A stretch of DNA of 64,000 nucleotides from Litsea cubeba (Eukaryota > Streptophyta > Magnoliopsida > Laurales > Lauraceae), in NCBI GenBank assembly GCA_012931725.1, contig WHSA01001115.1, forward strand, positions 545,448-609,447, written 5' to 3'. The position numbers and the translations under genes were made by a program. Below, one piece after another: positions 23,778-34,531 of the stretch (position 1 is the first letter of the stretch; each line of letters begins with the position of its first letter). The notes beneath the pieces are model-generated. The model saw only the letters and a program-made list of their open reading frames with translations. It was not told the origin of the DNA and made no database searches.

Positions 23778-24899
23778 GGCCCCGTTCTTTTTCTAGAATT
23801 CCTGACAGAAATTCTGGCTGTCTGGGAATTCATAATTCCTGTCAGGAATTTTGTGTTTCATTATTAGAATTCCTGGGCATTTGAAATTCCAGGCATTTGA
23901 AATCCCAAAAAACTCAACATTTGAAAAACCACTTTAACAAAGAGGATTTGGAAATCTCGCCCGGCACTGGAATTCCTGGACAGGGACGACGGCATTCCGG
24001 GAGCTCAACGATCATCTTCTCCATTGATATTTTTGTTTCATCTTTGTTGTGATTGTCCATGAAGTGGCCTTTTTCTTTACGATGTGCTAAAAGATCCACC
24101 TTGTTGAAGGGGATCGCTATATGTAAGGTTTTTTTTTTTTTTACACGGTTCTACTGATTATAGAGATACACTCCCAGTTGGTTATCTGTTTTATTTAAAG
24201 ATGATTGCGCAGTCGTTATAGTAGATCTCTGGCCTTTCACTTTAATATCCACCCATTAGATAAAAGCTCCTTTCACTTTAATCTCCACTCATTAGATAAA
24301 AGCTCCTTTCCATCAGTTTTGGGTGGCATTTGGATGTTCACGACGGAGAGATGTGGCATGATTTTTTTTTCATCACAATGCTTAGGCATTGTCCGGCCCC
24401 CTCTATTTGGACGATATGGATTGATACTTGTACGTGTGCCACATGAACTATTGGGGAAAGATGAACATACAAGTGCCAGCTTGTGGGTTCTATTATTTTT
24501 TTTCTTTTCTGAATGATCATACAAGTCCCAAAAAGCTTATTTCTCTCTCTGGATTTGTATGAAATGGGAGAGTTTATTCCTAGTGGTGTCTCAATGTTAT
24601 ATTTTGTAATTAAGTGACCCCATGTATGTATCATATTAGACTTTGGAGGGCAATTTAAAGTTGAATCTACATGTAAATAATACATATATGACTATAATTC
24701 CAATTAGAAATTCTTCTAGCCATGAAACAAAGAATTTGTGGAGATAAGGGATTCAAAATTCCCAGGCAAGAATTCAGGCCATGAATGAAACAAAGAATTT
24801 AGAATTTCAAAATTTAGCAGCATTTCAAATACCAGCATTTGAAATTCCCAAATAACCACTAGATATGAATTCTATGAATTTTAGTAAAGAAACGGGCCC
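23778..24899. mobile_element. Larger AATTCC-rich element related to the preceding MITE
   Basis: It begins GGCCCCGTTCTTTTTCTAG right after the TTA shared with the previous element and ends TAGTAAAGAAACGGGCCC, an imperfect inverted match. AATTCC-type words occur at both ends (to about 23,990 and from about 24,690). The central 700 bp is unrelated AT-rich sequence, possibly a captured or inserted segment. The right target copy is unclear (TAG). Confidence 0.5.
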
Positions 24900-26000
24900 T
24901 AGAGTCTTCCACCACAAGGAATGCAAGCAGTCAAAACCAAGAGCTTGGAGTATGTTGATCAAAGCCATTAATTACACGCAATGGCAGACCCATGATTCTC
25001 ATTTTGGTGGTGGAGACAATGATCAAGTTAAAAAATCAAATAATAAAGTAGGATTTTTAGGGTCTTATTTGAGGATCTTCTAGAATCCCGCACCCGCATC
25101 GTAACATGGGTCCGGCCCTGAACACACGAGAAGCAGCCCAATGAAGTCGCTGATTCACGCCCACAACAGGTTCTACAGACCCACATGTAGAGAAAGATCG
25201 CTGTTTTTTCGCCATCAACTTTTAATCAGAAAAACCATCTCCCTGATTATTTACATCACCTCTTAAATAAATGAAGACCCGTATCCTACTTTAACCTAAA
25301 GTAAGGTTGGTAACACATTTAGACAGTTTTGGTGCAACTTTTTAGTCTATTTTTTGTCTAAACAACTTTTAGACAGTTTTGTGAACACATTTTTCCACGT
25401 CTGTGTTAAATAGAATTAAGACACAGACCACTGTTTCACACAGTCACCAAACTGGGCAGGCAGATCCAAATTAGACACGCAGATCTAAAGTAGAAAGACA
25501 CACAAGGTAGCTGCAGTGATTTTTATGTCCTTGTGGCTGTGTCCAATTTTTCCATTTTTCTTGTGGGACCCTAAATCACGATCTAAACCGTTGGATGCCT
25601 TTAGAAGGCCAAAAGAGACTTTGGGGCAACTTTCAGCCGTTGGATGGTTATTGATTTTGAGATATTTGCCGAATTCTCTATACCCTTAGAACTACTTTTT
25701 ACAACTTTTGTGGGCCCCTAAACTCAACACTCGAACCATTCATCGTCTTTGCAAGGCCAAAAACAGCCTTAGGGTCAAATCTCACGCCTTGATTCATCAT
25801 ATATCTAGAGAAATTTGTGAAAAAACTATGAACCATTAGATGTACTTAAATAATGGAATGTATTTCATATGTCTCATACCAAACAGTCTATTTATAATAC
25901 ATATATTTCAAATAGTTCCATTTAATACAGGCGCAGAAATCTGATCTCTCAAGAACAAGAGGAATGCATAATCTATCTCAATAGTACTGGAGTGCATCCT
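24900..26000. other. Intergenic sequence without recognised gene
   Basis: AT-rich sequence with a TTTTAGACAGTTTTG repeat (near 25,320 and 25,370). I see no coding, RNA or mobile-element signal. Confidence 0.4.
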
Positions 26001-26004
26001 AAAT

Positions 26005-26078
26005 GCCAACACCCACATGGTTGAATGGTTGAGTGGTGTTGCGCACGCCTTACCAGTAGCTCAACTTAGAAAAAAAAA
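26005..26078 (+). repeat. SINE-like fragment
   Basis: Box A-like GGTTGAGTGG within ATGGTTGAGTGGTGTTG, followed about 45 nt later by an A9 run. It resembles the inverted SINE-like copy at 7,291-7,420 but lacks the box B part. Confidence 0.35.
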
Positions 26079-26375
26079 ATTCCCACCTAATGCACCTCCT
26101 ATATGAGAAAAAAATGCTTGGCCCCATAAGTCATAACACATGTACTTATATGAGAACCATTATTTACCTCACTTGTAAGTAGCAGCAATTCTCACCTCAT
26201 TGTCCAGGATTTAAACTTTGGATAGCTACTTCTTCCCATTTGTATGTGCTACTCTTTCACTTGCCTGGAATATCTTTGCCGCTTGTGCGAACAGTGTATG
26301 TGGGGCTCAGCCCCCTTCAATGGGTTACCAAAGGAACACATGCACGTATATTTCACTTTATGCGACTCCAGCCAC

Positions 26376-26470
26376 TTTATATAACTCGTATCTGTAGAGA
26401 AGAGCGAGATTATTGAAACGTGGGGATAGAGAGAGACAGAGAAAGACAGGAAGAGATAGAGAGAGGAAAA
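26376..26470 (+). promoter_or_regulatory. Core promoter and GA-rich 5' leader of the FolD-type gene
   Basis: A TATA-like TTTATATAA (26,376-26,384) is followed about 25 bp later by a purine (GAGA) tract of about 70 bp running to the ATG. GA-rich leaders are common at plant transcription starts. Assignment rests on spacing alone. Confidence 0.45.
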
Positions 26471-26657
26471 ATGCAAGCGCTGCTTTCTCGGGAGGCAGCA
26501 CCGAAGATCTTATATCGGGCGCTGAACTCTGCAGCTCGCTATCGTACGAAATCTCTTCATCCAATCCTCGGCCTCGACCTTCCCGACATTTGGGCTTCTC
26601 CTCCTTCTCCTTCCTCTTCATTTCCGCCTTCTCCCCAGCTTTTCCCAGCAAGTAAAG
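26471..26657 (+). CDS. First exon with organelle-targeting-like N-terminus, probable FolD exon 1
   Basis: ATG after a GA-rich leader opens 62 codons. The N-terminus (MQALLSREAAPKILYRALNS, then AARYRTKSLHPILGL) is rich in R, A, L and S and almost free of acid, as mitochondrial transit peptides are. A proline/serine-rich linker follows. The exon can end at GTAATA (26,658) or GTAAAG (26,652); both leave phase 1. The FolD exon at 54,220 begins with two bases of a split codon, which fits either. No other coding exon of fitting phase was recognised between them. The join is inference. If wrong, this exon belongs to an unrecognised gene. Confidence 0.6.
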
Positions 26658-27494
26658 GTAATAACATACATTTCTCTCTTTGGGAAGATGGCCAATGGTT
26701 AGAATCCATATCTTTATATCTTCTTATTTCGTTCAGGAATAAACACAAACATGTGGTGATGAAGATGGGAATTGCTTTTAAGCTCTCATTGAGTAATATA
26801 CACAAACATGTGGTGTATTGTTGCATTGCCTTTACACTTTTAGCGCTTTTTTTTTTTTTTAAAGTATCAAGGTTTTAAATAAATTGCTGCTTATTTTTTC
26901 TTTCTTAAGCATATATCAGATTGTTGACTGGGTGTGGAATGATGCAAAAGACCTTTGTAGTGGTCCAAATTCTGGAACTTGTTGGGTTGGGGGCTCTTTG
27001 GTAGTGAGCCTTTTTGGGATTCTCTAGAAGGGGTAGTATTGCTTGTTTGATGAGAAATCCAGATGCTTGTGGTGTGGAATGGCACTTAATTCTGGAATTC
27101 CAAAGCCTGCTTTTCATGGAAAAATTTGAGGAGTCTGTGGGAGACTACATTTGGGAGAATTTGTCCTTTTTGGGTCCAAGAACATCAACAAAGAACACAA
27201 ATAAACACTGTAGAGATGACGAGAAAATAATTAAATTGCAACAATTCCTCGAGGAGTATGACCTTGAATTACTCAAGATGATAAAGGTTTATAAGATAGG
27301 AGGCTAGTGACATTTCTTTCTGTCAGCTACTCCATTTTGGTGCAGATAATAAGAAAATGATGTTCATTAATCTCTTATAATCAAGGCCTGCTCTTAGGTG
27401 GCGACATCTGCCAAAATCTTAACCACACCTAATATCCCGAAAAAGTTTCCTCTGTAATGTCTACTACCTATGTTGGTCTATCGAGGAGTTGGTT

Positions 27495-27777
27495 TGTTAG
27501 ACAGGCCCAAGGCCCAGCTCACGTAGAATTACATTGGGTCAACTTGACAGTTGTACATATATTTTCTTTGATTGCTTTCCTAACTTAAAGATACTAATTG
27601 ATGTAATTAGTTTACTTTCTTAACTTAGATATTCTAATTGATGTAATTAGTTTACTTTCCTGTGTTAGGACGTTGATTAAAGGCATTGTAATCCTATATA
27701 TATGATAGACAATCTCCAAAGGAGACTCATGAAGTTAATACAAGAAATATAAAAGTTCTGTGATCATCGTTTTGTCA
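27495..27777 (+). repeat. Copia A 5' LTR
   Basis: TG...CA ends. GGCCCA occurs twice at its start (27,504-27,509 and 27,511-27,516), followed by a 37-bp direct duplication (27,587-27,660) and a CTATATATATG box. Confidence 0.95.
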
Positions 27778-30377
27778 TGGTATCAGAGCCTGAGGTCTCG
27801 AGTTCGAAACCACGCAGGGCAGAAATGCCCCATGCCGCGTTGTGTGTTTGTGCGGGCGCAAAATGCGCAGGGCAAAAAGGCCCCATGCCGCGTTATAGTC
27901 TTGTGCGGGCCCTTTCCCATGCTCACTACAAATATTTTGTGACTTTTATTGATGATTTCAGTCGGTTCACATGGGTCTACTTTCTGCACTCAAAATCTGA
28001 TGTTTTTAATGTTTTTAAAATTTTTTTAGCTTATGTTGAGAATCAATTTTCCACCTGTATTAAAATCTTGCGATCTGATTCAGGTGGAGAATATGTATCC
28101 ACAGATCTTCAACAGTTTTTGCAAAACAAAGGTATTATTTCTCAAAGAACTTGTCCCTATACTCCCCAGCAGAATGGAATCGCTGAAAGGAAAAATAGAC
28201 ATCTCCTTGATGTCACTCGCTCCCTTCTTCTTGAATCATCGGTTCCTACCCGATTTTGGGTTGAGGCACTGGCTACGGCAGCTCATCTTATCAATCGTAT
28301 GCCATCAACCTCCATTGAGAATCAAAGTCCATATTACCGATTGTACAAGACCTCTCCATCCTATGATGATCTTCATGTTTTTGGCTCCATTTGTTTCGTA
28401 CACTTGCCTTCTTCTGAGAGGACAAAATTAACGGCACAATCAGCTCAGTGTGTCTTTTTAGGTTATGCACCCTTCCAGAAGGGGTTTCTTTGTTATGATC
28501 CTCAAATTCGTCGTTTACGTACCTCTAGGAATGTCGTTTTTTTTGAACAGCAGTATTTTTTTCAAAAACACACTGATCCTCCTGACTCATCTTTCGTGTC
28601 TTTACCTGGTTTTTCTGACAACCCCTCAGTTGTTAGATTTAATCCTAACTTTGTGTATCACAGGCGGAACAGCGCAGCACCTACCAGGGATTCCCCTCCT
28701 GATCCTCCTCCGGCATCCGGTCCAACTCCGGCACTTGATCCATCTGGACATCCGTCACTGCGTCGCTCCACTCGTATTTCGGTACCACCGAACCGTTATG
28801 GGTTCTCACATACTTCCTTAATGGCCACTTTGTCTTCCTCTTCCATTCCTCAATCCTATTCTCAGGCTGTGCAGGACCCATGTTGGAACAAGGCTATGCA
28901 AGATGAATTGGCTGCGTTAGAGCAAAATCATACATGGGATATTGTTCCATCTCCTGTGGCTGTTAAACCCATTGGCTGTAAGTGGGTTTTTTCTATCAAG
29001 TTGAAACCTGATGGCACTTTAGATCGGTATAAGGCACGTCTTGTCGCTCTTGGAAATCGGCAGGAATATGGCATTGATTATGATGAAACTTTTGCTCCGG
29101 TTGCCAAGATGACCACCGTACGCACTATTCTTGCTGTTGCTGCTTCTCAGTCTTGGCCACTCTATCAAATGGATGTCAAAAATGCGTTTCTACATGGTGA
29201 TCTCAAAGAAGATGTTTATATGCGATTGCCTCAAGGATGCTCATCCGGGAATGGTATGGTTGCCAAACTTCGTCGCTCCCTCTATGGTCTGAAACAAGCT
29301 CCTCGCGCATGGTTTGAGAAATTTCAAACTGCTCTTCTCCGCTTGGATTTTCATCCAAGCCCGTATGATCCTTCTATGTTTCTACATCATGCTCCATCCG
29401 GGATCACTGTACTTCTTGTCTATGTTGATGACATTGTCATTATTGGTCCTAATGCCAAAATGATTCAGGAGCTCCAAGCTTCCCTTAGTGAAACATTTCA
29501 CATGAAGGATCTCGGCCCCCTACACTATTTCCTCGGTCTTGAAGTTCATCAATCGACTACGGGTATAGTTCTCAATCAGCACAAATACACTGTTGATCTC
29601 ATTGTCTTGGCTGGCCTTACTGCTTCCGCTCCAGTAGATACACCGGTCGAACTGAATGTCAAACTCAGTCGAGAGGAGGGTGACCTTCTTCTCGATCCGA
29701 CTGCATATCGCCAGTTAGTTGGTAGCTTGATCTACCTCACGATCACTCGTCCTGATATATCTTATGCGGTCAACCTGATGAGCCAGTTCATGGCTGCTCC
29801 TCGTCACCTTCATCTGGCTGCTGTTCGCCGCATCATTCGATACCTTATTCGCACACCAACTCGTGGGTTGTTTTTTCCATCCAACAATAATCTCTCTCTC
29901 AAAGCTTATTCCGATGCTGATTGGGCCGGTTGTCCGGATACTCGCAAATCGACGACAGGATGGTGCATGTTTTTGGGTGATAGTCTCATATCATGGAAAT
30001 GCAAGAAACAGGGAACAGTTTCCAAATCCTCTACTGAGGCTGAGTACCGAGCCATGTCTGCTGCATGCTCTGAAATTCTTTGGCTCCGCGGTCTGCTCTC
30101 TAACATTGGTTTTCCCGCAGATGGCGCTACTCCCCTCTATGCAGATAATACAAGTGCAATTCGGATTACTGAAAATCCGGTTTTTCATGAACGCACTAAA
30201 CACATCGAGGTTGATTGTCACTTCATACGTGATGAGTTTAAACGTGATGTCATCAGCCTTCCGCATGTCTCCACTGATCTTCAAATCGCTGATATTTTCA
30301 CCAAAGGTCTTCCACGACCACGCCATCAGTTCTTGGTTAGCAAATTGATGCTTGTTGATTCTCCCGCATCAATTTGA
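27777..30377 (+). CDS. Truncated Copia pol: integrase core, reverse transcriptase, RNase H
   Basis: This is one uninterrupted 866-codon frame. The nominal ATG overlaps the LTR end and primer site and is an artefact of the deletion; real homology starts at HYKYFVTFIDDFSRFTW (residue about 49). The integrase acidic triad is visible (FIDD, RSDSGGEY, NGIAERKN). The reverse transcriptase has QMDVKNAFLHGDL and YVDD at residues 549-552, and RNase H has DADWAGCPDTRKSTTGW and SSTEAEYRAMS. Gag, the aspartic protease and the HHCC zinc domain are absent, so it could move only with help from a complete relative. The lack of stops agrees with its young LTRs. Confidence 0.9.
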   Translation: MVSEPEVSSSKPRRAEMPHAALCVCAGAKCAGQKGPMPRYSLVRALSHAHYKYFVTFIDDFSRFTWVYFLHSKSDVFNVFKIFLAYVENQFSTCIKILRSDSGGEYVSTDLQQFLQNKGIISQRTCPYTPQQNGIAERKNRHLLDVTRSLLLESSVPTRFWVEALATAAHLINRMPSTSIENQSPYYRLYKTSPSYDDLHVFGSICFVHLPSSERTKLTAQSAQCVFLGYAPFQKGFLCYDPQIRRLRTSRNVVFFEQQYFFQKHTDPPDSSFVSLPGFSDNPSVVRFNPNFVYHRRNSAAPTRDSPPDPPPASGPTPALDPSGHPSLRRSTRISVPPNRYGFSHTSLMATLSSSSIPQSYSQAVQDPCWNKAMQDELAALEQNHTWDIVPSPVAVKPIGCKWVFSIKLKPDGTLDRYKARLVALGNRQEYGIDYDETFAPVAKMTTVRTILAVAASQSWPLYQMDVKNAFLHGDLKEDVYMRLPQGCSSGNGMVAKLRRSLYGLKQAPRAWFEKFQTALLRLDFHPSPYDPSMFLHHAPSGITVLLVYVDDIVIIGPNAKMIQELQASLSETFHMKDLGPLHYFLGLEVHQSTTGIVLNQHKYTVDLIVLAGLTASAPVDTPVELNVKLSREEGDLLLDPTAYRQLVGSLIYLTITRPDISYAVNLMSQFMAAPRHLHLAAVRRIIRYLIRTPTRGLFFPSNNNLSLKAYSDADWAGCPDTRKSTTGWCMFLGDSLISWKCKKQGTVSKSSTEAEYRAMSAACSEILWLRGLLSNIGFPADGATPLYADNTSAIRITENPVFHERTKHIEVDCHFIRDEFKRDVISLPHVSTDLQIADIFTKGLPRPRHQFLVSKLMLVDSPASI
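27778..27789 (+). other. Primer binding site of Copia A
   Basis: TGGTATCAGAGC directly follows the LTR. A box B-like AGTTCGAAACC lies 12 bases downstream. Confidence 0.9.
27813..27909 (+). repeat. Two copies of a 45-53-bp G/C-rich repeat in the Copia A leader
   Basis: CGCAGGGCAraAAkGCCCCATG...TTGTGCGGG occurs at 27,813 and 27,866. It ends just before the integrase coding sequence resumes and has no match in the other Copia elements here. Confidence 0.85.
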
Positions 30378-30384
30378 GGGGGGG
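30371..30384 (+). other. Polypurine tract of Copia A
   Basis: AATTTGAGGGGGGG ends at the first base before the 3' LTR. It is the plus-strand primer in this family. Confidence 0.85.
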
Positions 30385-30667
30385 TGTTAGACAGGCCCAA
30401 GGCCCAGCTCACGTAGAATTACATTGGGTCAACTTGACAGTTGTACATATATTTTCTTTGATTGCTTTCCTAACTTAAAGATACTAATTGATGTAATTAG
30501 TTTACTTTCTTAACTTAGATATTCTAATTGATGTAATTAGTTTACTTTCCTGTGTTAGGACCTTGATTAAAGGCATTGTAATCCTATATATATGATAGAC
30601 AATCTCCAAAGGAGACTCATCAAGTTAATACAAGAAATATAAAAGTTCTGTGATCATCATTTTGTCA
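30385..30667 (+). repeat. Copia A 3' LTR
   Basis: 283 bp, differing from the 5' LTR only at the G/C in GGACsTTG, the G/C in ACTCATsAAG and the G/A in ATCATCrTTTT. Confidence 0.95.
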
Positions 30668-31636
30668 TGGTTAACCACCGTGTCCATTGCCCATTTGTGC
30701 GGGATGCTTTTGTGAACCTCTTTCCCATCACTTGGGTTTTAACGGAGTCATTTATTTCCCTCACAAAGATATTGGGATTAAATCTATGTCCTTCTGGTTA
30801 ACATAGTCAAAACAAAAGGATCTTCAAAGGGAAAGGTTCTTTGTGGTATAAGTAATTCCCAAGAATTTAAACCGCAATCATTGAATGGGGACCCCAAGCG
30901 AAGGAGTTGCAGGAAGTTCCAAACTTCATAAATATTGGAGAGCTTTGTTGATGGCCCATCAGCTTGATTAGGCTTCTGGGCTATTCACATGTTCTTACAA
31001 TTGGATTAACTTAAATCTTATCTTCCCCTACCTGTCTTCATCCCTTGTATTTTTTTGATTGGTCCCATCACTCTGATGGGTAGCTTGTCTGTGCATTTTT
31101 TTTTTCATTTGATAAATTCCAGTTTCTCAATAAACATGATGTCTGGAATTCTATTTCTTCATCACGCAATGCTTCAACTCATGGATGGATATTCCCTCCC
31201 ATCATCAGAGCGCAAAATTAAACCTTGGCAGTAAATTGAGTCTTATTGAGTTTATGATGACTTTTAAATGTTGAATTTATGCTGATGCTTCATCAGGTAA
31301 ATTGTATTCAGGACCAGACACCAATTAAGGTAACAAACCAAATGTATCCTGAAAAAAAAAGGAAGCTTATATTTCCTATAGACATCGGAAAGAATGACTC
31401 TTCAAAAGGTTTACTGCTCTTATTAATACCATATGAGGAAATAAAGTTCGATAGTGTTTGAAAAATTGATGTGGCACATTCTGTGGAAAATTATAAAAAA
31501 ACACGCAAAAAAAGAAGGCGACAAATTCTTCCAACAACTGATAATGGGATGTCTTGAACGGGAGTGCGATGAGATAAATTCTACATTCACATGAATCACA
31601 TCTAATGCAAATTGAGCAAGACATTGGAAGCGAGTC
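30668..31636. other. Intronic sequence without recognised gene
   Basis: After the TGGTT TSD copy the sequence is AT-rich. I see no protein motif, repeat or RNA signal. Confidence 0.35.
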
Positions 31637-32000
31637 TTAGAGATAGAACCTTGACCCTTCGATCTTTATGGCCATGCCCAATGATCCTCCCCATTGCAAG
31701 GTCCTGAAAACACAATGAGAAGGATAGAAGGTCATCATACTATTCAAAGACATTGTGAAATTTTCTATCCGAATGAAGATTTGTAGAAAAGTTTGAAACA
31801 TATAAGATCCATACTCAAAAGACAATGAAGGATTTGTAATAACAATTCATTTGCTCTCAATTGGAAATGAACAAAACCAGGAGAATCTTGACTATAATGG
31901 GATGTAAATACAGAGGTTAGACCCGACATTTGCTTGGTAGCTCCAGAGTGAATGACCCATAGAGTAAAATGAGAGAAGAAATGATGAGCAATGACCACCT
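31637..32000 (-). pseudogene. Decayed Copia protease fragment
   Basis: On the minus strand, WVIHSGATKQMSGLTSVFTS matches the Copia protease WVIDSGATDHMTG region with the catalytic Asp changed to His. About 60 codons later, in a shifted frame, comes TFYPSHCVF, the usual motif after the protease. No LTR is associated. It is older than the other Copia copies. Confidence 0.7.
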
Positions 32001-33474
32001 GTTTGTATAAGATTGGATTGAATGGACCTTGTAGATGGCTCTCCACGAGGAGTAGAACAGGAGCAAAGATCACTTGGTTCATTGAACATGTTATCTGTTC
32101 ACAACAAATTTATCCATAAGGAAAGAAATGCATAAAATTCATTGGCTAACAGATTTCCCTCCTTTACTAGGAGGTTTAATTATTAATTTGTGGGTACATT
32201 AAACTCCCAATTGTTAAAATCCTCTAAACGTAAATTACATCTTCAAAATGAAGGCCTTTGATTATCAGAAAAATGACTTCATGAAATTTACATATAAAAA
32301 CAAGTACAACAAATAAAATAAATAAATAGAAATTGATGCATTTAAACCTAAGCAGGCTTTGAGGATAATCGATAACTGTCTTTCAACATTGGTTTTACGT
32401 AATTGGGCCATAGATCTTCATTTGATTGGGGTTTATATTTGTATCTTAGGCCTTCATGACAATAACTTTGGTGTATTCATTTTAGATCAGGCTTGGTTGG
32501 GTGATTGTTCAATTGGGTTTTGATGAGATAACATTTAATTGGATCTTGACATGTTCCATCATTAAGTGGGCCTTAAAGGATCACCTTTTGTATAATATCC
32601 TGGTTTCATGAATGCTCCAGAGGGAAAATCCGGTTCTCATAGGAAGTGGCCACATTTCCACATTCATATAGGTGGACCTATTAGAGGCGCATCAAAGCCT
32701 CAACAGAAAACTGTTATAGATCCATTAAGAGCCCAGTTCAGCCTCTCCTTTTCCATTACAGGTCCAAGCACTACTAGTTCAAGGGATGAAAATGTAAATT
32801 TAATGGTTGCAGATCACATGCTGATGATATACTTTGCTCAATGAACTCATTCAAATCACCGTGAATCAAAGAAAATATGCAACTTCTTTTATCCTTCTAG
32901 ATACCTCTTTGAGGCTATAAATTCCATGCTCCTCTCACTTGAGAGCATTTGGTGGAGCTGGTCTATTCTGTGGAGAAAAAGAAGTTTAGAGTTGAAGTTT
33001 GTACCCATTGAAAGTAGGGAAATTTGTATCCATTGAGTTTTTATGAATTTCGTTCTTTCTGCATAAGTTTGTTCCGAATATTATCGATAGTAGCAGACAA
33101 TTGTCTAAGCCAAGTGTGAGTGCTCTATGACATGCTGTTATAAGCATTGCTTCCTTGTTTTGACTTAAAATTAGGTAGCCTAATGAAGTCTGTACATGTC
33201 TCTTTTGTTTGATGAATTGATGTTACTTCCCACAATGATTACAAACTAGTGTATCCTTTTCTTTCTCAGATAGTGATTTGTGTCTGCCATAACCACCACT
33301 CCACGAGAAGTACCCTGATTATTAGATACAAAGGTTAACCTCTCCGAAACATGATAATCAATCCTCAATATTCCTCATTGCCCTAAGTTAAATCTTCTCC
33401 TCTTTGAGAAAAGAGAAATTGTTTGCACTGATGGAAGTGACTCCCTTGGCAAAAAATTAGTACAAAGGCTTTCA
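32001..33474. other. Intronic sequence without recognised gene
   Basis: AT-rich, with short unrelated frames only. Confidence 0.35.
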
Positions 33475-33621
33475 TAAATTTAATTTCAAACTTAAATTCA
33501 AATCTGTGTAACTAACTGTTGCCTGACACCTTGGTGGGCATGATTTAGGCTTGCTGAGACTGTTGAGCTGGTACATTGGGTGTACACACTACGAGCTGTC
33601 AGATCATATTCATCTGCATCA
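33475..33621 (-). repeat. Gypsy 3' LTR piece
   Basis: In sense it starts TGATGCAGATG right after GGGGGAGGA (the polypurine tract at 33,622-33,630), which itself follows the coding end with CGAGGACGAGTTCC. It is shorter than the right-hand LTR. Confidence 0.55.
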
Positions 33622-33639
33622 TCCTCCCCCATATGGAAG

Positions 33640-34208
33640 GAACTCGTCCTCGAGCATGATGGTACCTCATCCGTTGCTTCCGTTGCTTCGTATGCTATTA
33701 AATTTGCTACGTTGAATATGTTGGAAGTGTATACATCCGTTGCTAGCGCCGCGTGATACTCGTTGTTCTTGATCCTCATGAGACTCTTGCATGGCTCGAT
33801 TTTCTCTTGTTAGAGCTTGTTGTATTTGTTGACTTGAAACCTCTACTTTTTTCAAGTGGATCCACACTAGATCTCCGGCCTCAAATGTCACCTTCGATGG
33901 TGTTTGTTCATGTCTGGAGTGTACTTGGCATTACTACTCCCAAATTTTAATGTATCTGGCTCATGCATTTTTTTGATATGGTCTAGCAACCTTTCCACTT
34001 TTGCATGAATCTTTTGCACACTTGGCGATAGAAGAGAATCCACTATGTTGGAGGTGTTTGCCCCGTATATGATCTCAAAGGGACTTTTGTGGCTCGTTTG
34101 ATCCTCGTTTATAGGCAAACTCTGCCTAAGGTAACACGTGATCCCATTGTTTTTGCTGTCCCTTGGCGCTCAATAAATTCCCAAGCATCTGATCCACCAC
34201 CTTAGTTT
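33640..34208 (-). pseudogene. Gypsy integrase C-terminal fragment (downstream half)
   Basis: In sense: KVVDQMLGNLL, QWDHVLP, AEFAY, HKSPFEIIYG and, after frame changes, FEAGDLVWIHLKK. These are the end of the Ty3-type integrase (NRSLGNLLR...SPFEIVYG...GDLVWLHL). It is interrupted on the right exactly at the Copia B target duplication and continues in frame at 47,693. Confidence 0.8.
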
Positions 34209-34519
34209 TGTTAAAGTATAAAGGCCCAACCCACTTGTATGATAATAGGCCCAGCTCACTAGGCCCATCCCTTGTATTTATGGGATCTAGTCAGAGAGAT
34301 AAGATTGTATATTCTAGGATAAGATTGTATATTTTAGGATATAGTTTCCTGTTTTAGAGATCTAATTAGATCTTTAATTTCATGATTTATAGCAACTTGT
34401 AGCCTAATCTTAGGATTGTAATATCTATATAAAGAAGAGTAAATCAAAGGATACGACAATGCATTTTGGAGAACATTTTCTCAATATTCATTCTCTACTA
34501 CATTTGTGAAAGACTATCA
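34209..34519 (+). repeat. Copia B left LTR, plus orientation
   Basis: 311 bp, TG...CA. GGCCCA occurs three times in the first 60 bases. It differs at 5 of 311 positions from the inverted right LTR. Confidence 0.95.
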
Positions 34520-34531
34520 TGGTACCAGAGC
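34520..34531 (+). other. Primer binding site of Copia B left end (variant)
   Basis: TGGTACCAGAGC has one mismatch to the initiator-Met primer site. Its last bases, GAGCT, double as the junction with the inverted pol sequence. Confidence 0.8.

Larger units (their letters stand above)
27495..30667 (+). mobile_element. Copia element A: young deletion derivative with intact LTRs
   Basis: Two 283-bp LTRs (27,495-27,777 and 30,385-30,667), starting TGTTAGACAGG and ending TTTTGTCA, differ at three bases (about 1%). A TGGTT TSD lies at 27,490-27,494 and 30,668-30,672. The primer site follows the 5' LTR and a G-rich polypurine tract precedes the 3' LTR. Gag, protease and the integrase zinc region are missing. 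Integrase core to RNase H is one open frame. It is flanked by host intron, so it is a complete insertion, not a fragment. Confidence 0.95.

Noticed and set aside
26891..27307. 97-codon plus-strand frame as a second exon or small gene
   Set aside because: No recognisable domain, no convincing splice sites, and composition like the surrounding intron.
27777..27922. The ATG at 27,777 as a genuine protein start
   Set aside because: It overlaps the LTR-primer site junction and precedes non-homologous leader sequence; it is open by chance after a deletion.
30668..30679. TGGTT after the Copia A 3' LTR as a second primer site
   Set aside because: It matches the flank left of the 5' LTR and is the 5-bp TSD; the rest of the primer site is absent.
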